Counted from the first letter of the stretch, positions 1-7,066 are shown. The stretch is DNA of 10,448 bases from Dehalococcoidia bacterium (GCA_012961565.1 DTZC01000005.1:1-10448), one strand, 5' to 3'. Notes: a model not told the origin generated them from the letters alone. Made by a program: numbers and translations.

Positions 1-1402
1 CCTCGGCAGCGAGTTCGGCGTGCCTGAGCTTGTGCCCGCCGATGGCTGCGTCACCGGATATGGCAAGCTCAACGATGGAAACATGCTCAGAGATGTAGCC
101 GTGGCAGCTTATGACTTTACGGTAAGAGGCGGCTCCATGGGCATAACAAACGAGATTAAAGTCACCAGAATAAGAGAAATCGCTCTCAAACAGAGAATCC
201 CTATGATATGGCTGGTGGACTCAGGAGGCGCCAGGGTCAGCGGCGGTGGTCTTTCTGGTGAAAGAATACCGCTGTTCGCCGACTCGGGTTATCTGTTTAA
301 GGAAGAATCACTGATGTCTGGAATAATCCCCCAGATTGCAGCCATGATGGGACCAGGGTACGCCGGCACCGCGTATATACCGGGACTCTCAGACTTTGTA
401 CCCATGGTTAAAGGAACCAGCTTCATGGGTTTAGGCGGACCAGCTTTAGTGAAAATGGTGATACGAGAAACGCTAACCGAGGACCAGTTAGGAGGTTCCA
501 AGGTTCATTGCGAGATGAGCGGTTGTGGTGACCTAGAAGTAGCTACAGACGAGGAGTGTATCCAGGCTATAAAACAGTATCTCTCTTTCTTTCCTCAGAA
601 TTGCGACCATAAGCCACCGCGAAAAGAATGGAACGGAGACTCCGAGGCTCTGATCAACGATAGCATACTGAATGTCATCCCAGATAGCCCGCGTGAAGCC
701 TTTGACATGCACGACCTGATAAAATACATAGTCGACGACGGCTATTTCTTCGAAATCAAGCCCAAATGGGGGCGAAATATCATCGTTTGCTTCGGCAGGA
801 TAGCTGGCTATCCAGTAGGTATTGTGGCAAATAACCCGATGTACTACGGAGGAGTCATCGACGTAGACGCCGCCGACAAGGCTGCCCGTTTTATCTGGCT
901 TTGCGATGCCTTCAATATACCCCTCCTTTTCCTCTCCGATGTCCCCGGCTTCATGGTCGGGTCCAAGGCAGAGCAATCAGGGATTATCAGACACGGGGCT
1001 AAAATGATACATGCAGTTGCCGAGGCTACAGTGCCTAAATTTACCGTGGTCGTTAGAAAATCATATGGCGCCGGATACTATGCAATGTGTGGCAGGTCCT
1101 TCGACCCTGACCTGCTAGTAGCCTACCCCGGAGCTGAAATATCAGTCATGGGTCCCGAAGGTATGGTGTCTATCTTCGCCAGAAAACAGCTGGCAGAGGC
1201 TGAAAACCCTGCCCAGCTGATAGAACAGCTTGCCGACGAGATAAGACCTCAATTCGATATTTTCAAGACAGCCAGGTTTGGCATCATAGACGACGTTATC
1301 GACCCCAGGGAGACCCGAAAAGTCTTAATCAGAGCTCTCGAGTTCACCAAAGATAAAAAGATATTCAGGCACCCCCGCAAGCACGGGGTTTATCCTGTGT
1401 AA
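1..1402 (+). CDS. Acyl-CoA carboxylase, carboxyltransferase (beta) subunit, 5'-partial
   Basis: Carboxyltransferase subunit of a biotin-dependent acyl-CoA carboxylase (propionyl-/methylcrotonyl-CoA carboxylase beta family), which moves a carboxyl group from carboxybiotin to an acyl- or enoyl-CoA in the cytoplasm. The frame is open from base 2. A GTG at base 20 has no good ribosome site, and family members (about 510-540 aa) carry some 50-60 more residues before VTGYGKL, so the true start lies upstream. Counting from the base-20 codon, the N-terminal crotonase-fold half shows LVDSGGARV (65-73) and GPGYAG (111-116). The C-terminal half shows GGVIDVDAADKAARF (277-291), DVPGFMVG (307-314), GIIRHGAKM (321-329) and YGAGYYAMCGR (349-359). 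These are the two CoA/biotin-binding oxyanion regions. The C-terminal motifs mix propionyl- and methylcrotonyl-CoA carboxylase features, so substrate is uncertain. It pairs with the biotin carrier at 3110; no biotin carboxylase is in view. A sodium-pump decarboxylase alpha subunit is less likely because no membrane beta subunit is seen. Confidence 0.93.
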   Translation, partial: LGSEFGVPELVPADGCVTGYGKLNDGNMLRDVAVAAYDFTVRGGSMGITNEIKVTRIREIALKQRIPMIWLVDSGGARVSGGGLSGERIPLFADSGYLFKEESLMSGIIPQIAAMMGPGYAGTAYIPGLSDFVPMVKGTSFMGLGGPALVKMVIRETLTEDQLGGSKVHCEMSGCGDLEVATDEECIQAIKQYLSFFPQNCDHKPPRKEWNGDSEALINDSILNVIPDSPREAFDMHDLIKYIVDDGYFFEIKPKWGRNIIVCFGRIAGYPVGIVANNPMYYGGVIDVDAADKAARFIWLCDAFNIPLLFLSDVPGFMVGSKAEQSGIIRHGAKMIHAVAEATVPKFTVVVRKSYGAGYYAMCGRSFDPDLLVAYPGAEISVMGPEGMVSIFARKQLAEAENPAQLIEQLADEIRPQFDIFKTARFGIIDDVIDPRETRKVLIRALEFTKDKKIFRHPRKHGVYPV

Positions 1403-1408
1403 GGAGGG
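1403..1408 (+). promoter_or_regulatory. Shine-Dalgarno that decides the GTG start at 1413
   Basis: GGAGGG directly follows the carboxyltransferase stop codon (TAA, 1400-1402) and sits 4 bases before GTG at 1413. It supports a GTG start there rather than a later internal ATG. The resulting N-terminus matches the usual crotonase-family beginning (a beta strand before DRVATITL). Confidence 0.8.
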
Positions 1409-1412
1409 ACAA

Positions 1413-2198
1413 GTGTACCAGACTATAACAACCGAGATAAAAGACAGGGTAGCTACAATAACCCTATCGCGGGAAGAGAGGAGAAATACCATTTCACCGA
1501 CCATGATGGCGGAACTTCTGGACGCCTTCAAGAAATATGATGATGACCCATCGGTGGTGACCCTTGTACTGACCGGTGCCGGCAATAAGGTTTTCTGCGC
1601 CGGTGCTGACTTCGCTGAATCTATGGGAACTACCGCCAGCTTCCTTGACCGCTACGAAGGCCAGCGGAATTTCACCGAACTTTTCAAGATAATTAGAGGC
1701 TTGAAAAAACCCCTGGTCGGCAGAATCAATGGTCATGCCCTGGGTGGCGGACTTGGTTTGGCTGCAGCCTGTGATATAGTAATCGCTGCCGATGACTGCC
1801 ACTTCGGGACACCCGAAATAAACGTGGGGCTATTTCCTTACATTATCATGGCAACTTTGCTCCGCTTCACCTCAACCCCAAAACGGCTGCTGGAACTGAT
1901 GCTCACCGGAGAAAGAGTTACCGCCAGTGAAGCCCAAGAGCTAGGATTAGTAAACTATGTCATACCCAGAGAGCAACTGGACGCCAAGGTTGATGAAATC
2001 ACCCAAAAAATAGCCACCAAGAGCCCGGCTATCTTAAGATTGGGCAGAAGGGCTTTCTATACCATGCGGGACATGGAATATGACAAGGCTCTAGAATATC
2101 TGGCCTCAATGCTAGCGGTTAACACCATGGCTGAAGATGTGACTGAAGGCATAGCTGCATTCCTGGAAAAGCGCCAACCACAGTGGAAAGGCAAATAG
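1413..2198 (+). CDS. Enoyl-CoA hydratase/isomerase (crotonase) family protein lacking the first catalytic Glu
   Basis: 261-residue crotonase-fold protein of normal family length, starting with GTG. The CoA/oxyanion segment is CAGAD (62-66); the second oxyanion and active-site segment is GGGLGLAAACD (111-121), followed by FGTPEINVG (131-139). Compared with rat mitochondrial crotonase, the Glu164 equivalent is kept (E135) but the Glu144 equivalent is glycine (G115). As I recall, LiuC and AtuE, the hydratases of methyl- and isohexenyl-glutaconyl-CoA, also have Gly-Leu at this place, so hydration of a carboxylated enoyl-CoA fits the adjacent carboxyltransferase. An isomerase or another crotonase reaction remains possible. 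The motif GLFPYIIMATLLR (139-151) replaces the usual PGAGGTQRL. It lies 10 bp after the carboxyltransferase and 21 bp before the BKACE gene, so translation is probably coupled in one operon. Family assignment is sure; the exact reaction is inference. Confidence 0.92.
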   Translation: MYQTITTEIKDRVATITLSREERRNTISPTMMAELLDAFKKYDDDPSVVTLVLTGAGNKVFCAGADFAESMGTTASFLDRYEGQRNFTELFKIIRGLKKPLVGRINGHALGGGLGLAAACDIVIAADDCHFGTPEINVGLFPYIIMATLLRFTSTPKRLLELMLTGERVTASEAQELGLVNYVIPREQLDAKVDEITQKIATKSPAILRLGRRAFYTMRDMEYDKALEYLASMLAVNTMAEDVTEGIAAFLEKRQPQWKGK

Positions 2199-2219
2199 CA
2201 GACAGAAAGGGGCAATATT

Positions 2220-3083
2220 ATGGGCTTACAGGACAAAGTAGTCATAACTGCTGCCTTGACCGGTGTGGCAGCAAACCGAGACCAGTGTAAGTGGATACCA
2301 TACACCCCGCAAGAAATCGCTGAAGAGGCATTAAGCGCTTATAATGCCGGGGCTTCGGTAGTCCATATCCACGGCAGAGAATATGATGGTCGTCCATCTT
2401 GGAGAACGGAGATTTTTCGAGAAATCATGGAAGAAGTCCACAAAAGATGTCCCATTATAATAAACTTCTCCACAGGAGCCGTAGGCATAGACCGTGAAAA
2501 TAGAATCGCTCACATACGTGAGCTGAAACCAGAAATCGCAGCGCTAAACATGGGAACCATGAACTACGCCAAATACAGCTCGAGACGGAAGAACTTCGTC
2601 TTCTCCGTAGTCTTCCAGAACCCGTTCGACGATATAATGTTTTTCCTAGACACCATGAATACCGCCGGCGTTAAGCCAGAGTGTGAGTGCTTCGACCTTG
2701 GACACTTAGAAAGTCTATTCCCGTTAATCGATATGGGACTGTTAAAGAACTTCCAAGTGAGCCTCATCATGGGAGTAGTCGGTGGTATGGCTGCCACAGC
2801 TAGAAATCTGGCTCACGTGTCCAGTGTAGTACCCCCTGGAGTGCAATGGCAGGTAATAGGTATCAGTGAGGACCAATGGCTGCTGGTGGCTACAGCTCTG
2901 TCCCTGGGTGGCAATGTCAGAGTAGGCCTCGAAGACAATTTCTATCTTTCACCAGGGGTGATGGCAGAGGGAAATGGCCCGCTGGTAGAAAAAGCAGTAA
3001 GAATGACCCGCGATGTTGGCAGAGAGCCAGCAACGGTAGAAGAGGCTAAAGTCATCCTAGGGCTGAGTGAGGTGAAGGACTAA
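2220..3083 (+). CDS. Beta-keto acid cleavage enzyme (BKACE, DUF849), divergent member
   Basis: 287-residue TIM-barrel enzyme of the BKACE/DUF849 family, typified by 3-keto-5-aminohexanoate cleavage enzyme (Kce) of lysine fermentation. Family members use a metal ion, usually zinc, to condense a beta-keto acid with acetyl-CoA and release acetoacetate plus a new acyl-CoA. Visible marks are the start strand VVITAALTG (7-15), the metal-binding HIH (H49, H51), FSTGAVG (83-89) in place of STGG, KPECECFDLG (152-161), and GNVRVGLEDN (231-240) with metal ligand E238. After the histidines it reads GRE rather than the usual VRD/VRE. The place that in Kce carries the Glu said to hold the substrate amine (from memory) is alanine here (A17), so the substrate is probably not an amino-keto acid. 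AAAGGGG (2206-2212) precedes the ATG. It sits between the hydratase and the biotin carrier, which links beta-keto acid cleavage to the carboxylation route. Confidence 0.92.
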   Translation: MGLQDKVVITAALTGVAANRDQCKWIPYTPQEIAEEALSAYNAGASVVHIHGREYDGRPSWRTEIFREIMEEVHKRCPIIINFSTGAVGIDRENRIAHIRELKPEIAALNMGTMNYAKYSSRRKNFVFSVVFQNPFDDIMFFLDTMNTAGVKPECECFDLGHLESLFPLIDMGLLKNFQVSLIMGVVGGMAATARNLAHVSSVVPPGVQWQVIGISEDQWLLVATALSLGGNVRVGLEDNFYLSPGVMAEGNGPLVEKAVRMTRDVGREPATVEEAKVILGLSEVKD

Positions 3084-3109
3084 GTCGGACAACCCAAGGA
3101 GAGCCAGTC

Positions 3110-3325
3110 ATGACAGAGGTCCTTTCACCGATTACGGGCAGCGTGTGGAAAATCATGGCAACCCCAGGGGCACAGATTAACGAGGGTGATACCATCGTTA
3201 TACTGGAATCCATGAAAATGGAAATCCGTGTAAAATCGCCCCACAATGGGAAGATAATTGAAATCAGGGTAAAAGAAGGAGACTCAATCCTGGAAGGTGA
3301 CGTTATCGCCATCGTCGAGCATTAG
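3110..3325 (+). CDS. Biotin carboxyl carrier protein, stand-alone lipoyl/biotinyl domain
   Basis: 71-residue protein that is nearly all one biotinyl domain. It carries the biotin that shuttles CO2 between a biotin carboxylase and the carboxyltransferase. The biotinylation site is ESMKME (33-38) with K36 as the acceptor; Ser replaces the more common Ala before MKM, which is a known variant. The half-repeat pattern, SPITGSVWKI near residues 6-15 and SPHNGKIIEI near 43-52, is typical of the flattened beta-barrel. There is no alanine/proline-rich N-terminal arm as in AccB, so it is the small carrier type found in split propionyl/acyl-CoA carboxylases. AAGGAG (3096-3101) precedes the ATG. It is encoded 26 bp after BKACE in the same run as the carboxyltransferase, its likely partner. 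A lipoyl carrier is excluded by the MKM sequence, since lipoyl domains have a single Lys in a D-K-A context. Confidence 0.95.
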   Translation: MTEVLSPITGSVWKIMATPGAQINEGDTIVILESMKMEIRVKSPHNGKIIEIRVKEGDSILEGDVIAIVEH

Positions 3326-3343
3326 GCAATGACTAACCATATA

Positions 3344-3368
3344 GCAGCAGGCTTCGTAGCCCGGCTGC
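3344..3368 (+). other. Imperfect hairpin in the biotin carrier-dehydrogenase gap
   Basis: GCAGC (3344-3348) pairs with GCTGC (3364-3368) and GGCT (3350-3353) with AGCC (3358-3361), around the loop TCGT; an A faces CG as a small internal loop. It begins 19 bases after the biotin carrier stop, in the only gap over 50 bp of the operon. The next bases are AAAAACAGG, not a T-run, so it does not look like an intrinsic terminator on the plus strand. It could be an RNA-processing or stability element, or chance. Confidence 0.3.
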
Positions 3369-3442
3369 AAAAACAGGGGTGGCAATTGTTTCACAGATAT
3401 GCAGCTCTAACAGAGAACTTACCTGTCTAATGGGGGATAAAC

Positions 3443-4633
3443 ATGGACTTTAGTTTCTCCGAAGAAGAAGAGCAATTCAGGCAAGAAGTCCGCCTGTGGC
3501 TCAAAAGAGAAATTCCGGCGAGGTGGTTTGAGCTCGACCCCGGTATGTGGGAGGAAACAGAAGAGTCCTGGGCAATTTCCCGCGAGTTTCAGCGCAAACT
3601 GGGGCAGAAGGGCTGGCTGGCACCAGCATATCCCAAGGAATATGGAGGGCTCGAATTGAGCCACACTAAACGGCTTATCCTCGCTGAGGAACTGGCTTAT
3701 AACAGAGCACCGGTAAGCGTGGAGGTAGAAATCACGGTAAACTGGGTAGCACCCACTATTATGCTTTTCGGCACCGAAAAACAAAAGAAAGATTACATAA
3801 CCAGAGTAGCCAGGGGGGAGATAATTTTCTGTCTCGGTTATAGCGAGCCAGATGCTGGCTCTGACCTGGCTGCGCTTCAGACCCGCGCTGTCGAGGTTGG
3901 TGATGAATATGTGATTAACGGACAGAAAATATGGTGTAGCTATGGACACCTAGCTGATTATTGCTGGCTCGCCGCCAGGACCGACCCAGATGCGCCTAAA
4001 CACAAGGGAATCAGCATGTTTATAGTCGATATGAAGACGCCAGGCATCACCATTCGTCCCCTGATAAATATCCTGAATCACCACTCGTTCAACGAGGTCT
4101 TTTTCGATGACGTGCGTATCCCAAAAGAAAATTTGGTAGGGCAGAAAAACAACGGCTGGTATCAATTAGTTATAGCACTTGACTTCGAGCGCTCCTCCAT
4201 CGGAGTAGCCGCCCGACAGCAACGAATCATTGAGGAGTTAGTCCAGTATGCCAAAGAGACCAAACGTAATGGAGAACCTATTTCCAACGACCCTCTGGTG
4301 AGGAATGAACTGGCAGGAATCGCCGTCGAAAACGAAGTCCTGCGTATGATGTGCTATCGCATCGCCTGGATGTACAGTAAGAACCTCCACCCCAGCTACG
4401 AATCATCCATGACCATGGTATTCGCCAGCGAAGTAACCAGACGATTAGCCAACGTGGGTATGCGCATCCTGGGACATTATGGACAACTGGATAGAGACTC
4501 TAAGTGGGCACCACTACAAGGCAGGATAATGCGCATGTATCTAAGTTCACTCTCGATAGGGGTTGGTGGCGGCTCCAATGAAATCCAGCGGAACATCATC
4601 GCTATGAGAGGACTGGGACTACCGCGGGGATGA
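3443..4633 (+). CDS. Acyl-CoA dehydrogenase, catalytic-type subunit 1 (FadE26/FadE29-like)
   Basis: 396-residue acyl-CoA dehydrogenase, a cytoplasmic flavoprotein that makes the 2,3-trans-enoyl-CoA and passes electrons to an electron-transfer flavoprotein. The first half is the all-helical N-terminal domain, then the beta domain with YSEPDAGSDLA (133-143) and GQKIWCS (160-166), then the C-terminal helices ending in GGGSNEIQR (375-383) and MRGLGLPR. The Glu of medium-chain enzymes (Glu376 in YEGT) is glycine here. E249 in LDFER lines up with the alternative catalytic Glu of isovaleryl-CoA and long-chain dehydrogenases. The RxQFGxPIG FAD-contact motif is replaced by TKRNGEPIS (273-281). This combination resembles the catalytic subunits of mycobacterial alpha2beta2 sterol side-chain dehydrogenases (FadE26/FadE29 type). 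GGGGGA (3432-3437) precedes the ATG. It is a close paralogue of the next gene; substrate unknown. Confidence 0.93.
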   Translation: MDFSFSEEEEQFRQEVRLWLKREIPARWFELDPGMWEETEESWAISREFQRKLGQKGWLAPAYPKEYGGLELSHTKRLILAEELAYNRAPVSVEVEITVNWVAPTIMLFGTEKQKKDYITRVARGEIIFCLGYSEPDAGSDLAALQTRAVEVGDEYVINGQKIWCSYGHLADYCWLAARTDPDAPKHKGISMFIVDMKTPGITIRPLINILNHHSFNEVFFDDVRIPKENLVGQKNNGWYQLVIALDFERSSIGVAARQQRIIEELVQYAKETKRNGEPISNDPLVRNELAGIAVENEVLRMMCYRIAWMYSKNLHPSYESSMTMVFASEVTRRLANVGMRILGHYGQLDRDSKWAPLQGRIMRMYLSSLSIGVGGGSNEIQRNIIAMRGLGLPRG

Positions 4634-4678
4634 ACTCTTGTGACCATCCCCTGAACGAGGAATTCCTGGAGTAAAGAT

Positions 4679-5875
4679 ATGGACTTTCGATTTAACGAAC
4701 AAGAGCTGGCTTTCCAGAGAGAAGTAGAGGACTTCATAAAGAGGGAATTGCCAGCAGACTGGACAGAAAGAAGCATCTACTGGCCCGGTGGGTATGGCAC
4801 CTTGGCTGAACTCGAGGAGGTAGACCCCATCATCGAACAGTTCACACGAAAACTGGCTGAAAAGGGTTGGCTTACCATCTCCTGGCCCAAAGAATATGGT
4901 GGTGCTGGTCGTTCCCACATCGAGCAGGCTATATTTCACGAACGAATGAGCTACTACCGAGTGCGCGGTGGCGAAGTGGCAACACTTATCGGTGGTCCTA
5001 CCATCCTCCATTTTGGCAGTGATGAAATGAAGAAGGAATGGTTGCCTAAAATAGCCAGAGGAGAGGTGAGATTTTGGTTGGCTTACAGTGAGCCAAATGC
5101 CGGCTCTGACCTCGCCTCTATCCAGACACGCGCCGTCGAAGACGGCGACGACCTCATCATTAACGGTCAAAAGATCTGGAGCACCGCAGCCCATGCAGCA
5201 CACTATGCCTGGATGATTGTCCGCACAGACCCTGATGCGCCTCCACACAAGGGGATCACACTGCTCATCGTGGATAACAAGTCACTAGGAGTTACCATCC
5301 GCCCGCTGACCAACATCTGCGGCTTTCACTCATTTAACGAGGTGTTCTTTGATAACGTGCGAGTGCCTAAAAAGAACATCGTCGGTGAGAAAAACAAGGG
5401 CTGGTACTACGTAATGGTAGCTCTCGACTTCGAAAGGCTCGTAATTCCTATGGGCGGTTTCAAGCGCACCTTCGAAGAGATAGCCCAGTACGCCAGAGAG
5501 GCGAAGCTCAACGGTAGACCTTTAAGCCAGGAACCTTTACTGCGGAACAAATTGGCTCAAATTGCAATCGAGATTGAGGTAGCCTACATGTTCTTCTGGC
5601 AAACAGCCTGGATGCTCGACAGAGGACTTGTCCCTAACATCGAGGCTTCCGTGCTAAAGCTGGTTACCACCGAGCTAAGCCAAAAACTAGCGAATCTGGG
5701 AATGCAAGTTTTGGGACATTACGGACCGCTGGAGAGGAATTCCAAATGGGCACCTCTGGGAGGTAGAGTATGTACCGGTTACCTAGACTGCATTTCTGCA
5801 CTTGTAGGTGCCGGTACTTCCGAAATCCAGCGCAATATCATCGCCATGAGAGGACTGGGACTGCCGCGCTCATAG
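4679..5875 (+). CDS. Acyl-CoA dehydrogenase, catalytic-type subunit 2 (FadE26/FadE29-like)
   Basis: 398-residue paralogue of the preceding dehydrogenase, 45 bp downstream with GGAG at 4668-4671. The same layout is seen: N-terminal helical domain, YSEPNAGSDLA (136-146), GQKIWST (163-169), NEVFFDNVRVPKKN (220-233), and the end GAGTSEIQR (377-385). The medium-chain catalytic Glu position is alanine, while E252 in LDFER matches the isovaleryl/long-chain position. The FAD-contact RxQFG motif is absent, replaced by AKLNGRPLS (275-283). Segments such as GHYGPLERNSKWAPLGGR (346-363) match the first dehydrogenase almost residue for residue, and 45 bases near the 3' end (5824-5868 against 4582-4626) differ at only four places by hand alignment. 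A tandem duplication is likely, and the two may serve different substrates or alternate with the same partner. Family is certain; substrate unknown. Confidence 0.93.
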   Translation: MDFRFNEQELAFQREVEDFIKRELPADWTERSIYWPGGYGTLAELEEVDPIIEQFTRKLAEKGWLTISWPKEYGGAGRSHIEQAIFHERMSYYRVRGGEVATLIGGPTILHFGSDEMKKEWLPKIARGEVRFWLAYSEPNAGSDLASIQTRAVEDGDDLIINGQKIWSTAAHAAHYAWMIVRTDPDAPPHKGITLLIVDNKSLGVTIRPLTNICGFHSFNEVFFDNVRVPKKNIVGEKNKGWYYVMVALDFERLVIPMGGFKRTFEEIAQYAREAKLNGRPLSQEPLLRNKLAQIAIEIEVAYMFFWQTAWMLDRGLVPNIEASVLKLVTTELSQKLANLGMQVLGHYGPLERNSKWAPLGGRVCTGYLDCISALVGAGTSEIQRNIIAMRGLGLPRS

Positions 5876-5918
5876 TGTGGGTTATGTAAACCAAATTGCA
5901 ACTATAGGAGGTTAAGAA

Positions 5919-7052
5919 ATGAACCTTGGTCTCAGCGAAGAGCAAGAAATGTTGAAGACATCAGCCCGTGACTTCCTGCAAAAGGAATTCCCCAAGAAAC
6001 TTGTTAGGCAGCTAGACGAAAGCGAGACCGGTTATTCTCCTGAACTATGGCGTAAGATGGCTGAATTGGGGTGGATGGGACTGGTATTCCCGGAGAAATA
6101 TGGCGGCAGCGGCGGCAGTTTCCTTGACTTGATAGTCCTCCTTGAAGAGATGGGTTACAATATTCTGCCCGGCCCATTTTTCTCCACAGTGGTGTTGGGA
6201 GGACTGACCATCCTGAGTGCAGGAAACGAAGAACAGCGAAATGAATTCCTCCCTAGAATCGCCAGCGGTGACAGAATACTTACCTTAGCCCTGACAGAGC
6301 CCAGCGCCAGATATGATGCAGCCGCAATCAACACCAGAGCCACAACCAGTAACGGCAATTATGTTATCAATGGCACAAAACTTTTTGTCCCCGATGCTAA
6401 TGTCGCCGACTACATATTGTGTGTCACCAGGACAAAAGAGGAGCAAAATCCTGAGGATGGCATCACGGTTTTCCTAGTAGACGCCAAGAGCCCAGGAATC
6501 GAATGCACTCTTCTTAAGACCCTAGCTCGAGATAAGCAATGTGAAATCGTCTTCGATAATGTTGGCGTGCCACAGAACAATATATTAGGAAAACCAGACC
6601 AGGGCTGGACGATTATAAAAGATACCCTCCAGAAAGCGACGGTAGCCAAGTGTGCCGAGATGGTAGGAAGCGCTCAAGCTGCGCTGGAAATGGCTGTCCA
6701 GTATGCTAAAGAGAGAGTCCAGTTCAACCGACCTATCGGCAGCTTTCAGGCCATCCAGCATTATTGCGCCAACATGGTGACCGATGTTGACGGTGCCAGG
6801 TTCATCACCTACAAGGCAGCCTGGAAAGTAAGCGAGGGGCTGCCAGCTGCCTTGGATGTAGCTATAGCCAAAGCCTGGACCGGCGAAGCTTGCAGCCGGG
6901 TGACTCTCCTGGCACATCAGATATTCGGAGCTATCGGTTTTACCATGGACCACGATCTCCATCTCTACTACAGGCGGGCAAAAGCCGGTGAGATCATGTT
7001 CGGAGATAGTGACACCCAGCGCGCTATCGTGGCCCGGGAACTAGGGCTCTAA
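5919..7052 (+). CDS. Acyl-CoA dehydrogenase, probable non-catalytic partner (FadE27/FadE28-like)
   Basis: 377-residue acyl-CoA dehydrogenase-fold protein, start set by AGGAGGT (5906-5912), 43 bp after the previous gene. The usual TEPxAGSD is altered to TEPSARYDAA (126-135). RVQFNRPIGSFQAIQH (266-281), the FAD-contact motif lacking in the two upstream dehydrogenases, is intact. No catalytic base is visible: the isovaleryl-type position is A240 (LQKAT) and the medium-chain position falls in MFGDSDTQR (360-368) with Phe. The end HDLHLYYRRAK (345-355) is typical of the beta-type partners of heteromeric sterol/long-chain dehydrogenases. I infer that it forms a mixed oligomer with one or both upstream dehydrogenases and completes their FAD site. 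It is the last gene of the plus-strand run, with a convergent gene ending 14 bp away. A stand-alone enzyme using another base cannot be ruled out. Confidence 0.92.
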   Translation: MNLGLSEEQEMLKTSARDFLQKEFPKKLVRQLDESETGYSPELWRKMAELGWMGLVFPEKYGGSGGSFLDLIVLLEEMGYNILPGPFFSTVVLGGLTILSAGNEEQRNEFLPRIASGDRILTLALTEPSARYDAAAINTRATTSNGNYVINGTKLFVPDANVADYILCVTRTKEEQNPEDGITVFLVDAKSPGIECTLLKTLARDKQCEIVFDNVGVPQNNILGKPDQGWTIIKDTLQKATVAKCAEMVGSAQAALEMAVQYAKERVQFNRPIGSFQAIQHYCANMVTDVDGARFITYKAAWKVSEGLPAALDVAIAKAWTGEACSRVTLLAHQIFGAIGFTMDHDLHLYYRRAKAGEIMFGDSDTQRAIVARELGL

Positions 7053-7066
7053 CGTAAAAATGACTT

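Noticed and set aside
20..22. GTG as the true start of the carboxyltransferase
   Set aside because: No good ribosome site, the frame is open upstream to the window edge, and the family has about 50-60 more N-terminal residues.
533..976. 147-codon minus-strand open frame inside the carboxyltransferase gene
   Set aside because: Overlaps a strongly conserved coding region on the other strand; composition does not look like a real protein.
3419..3949. 176-codon minus-strand open frame opposite the first dehydrogenase gene
   Set aside because: Antisense shadow of a well-supported gene, with no family resemblance and no ribosome site of note.
4619..5248. 209-codon open frame on the minus strand opposite the second dehydrogenase gene
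   Set aside because: It lies fully antisense to a gene with clear dehydrogenase motifs, has no recognisable domain, and is explained by codon bias of the real gene.
7053..7066. Bidirectional terminator between the convergent dehydrogenase and BKACE genes
   Set aside because: The gap is 14 bp. AGGGCT and AGCCCT lie on both sides but about 37 bases apart inside coding sequence, too weak to call.
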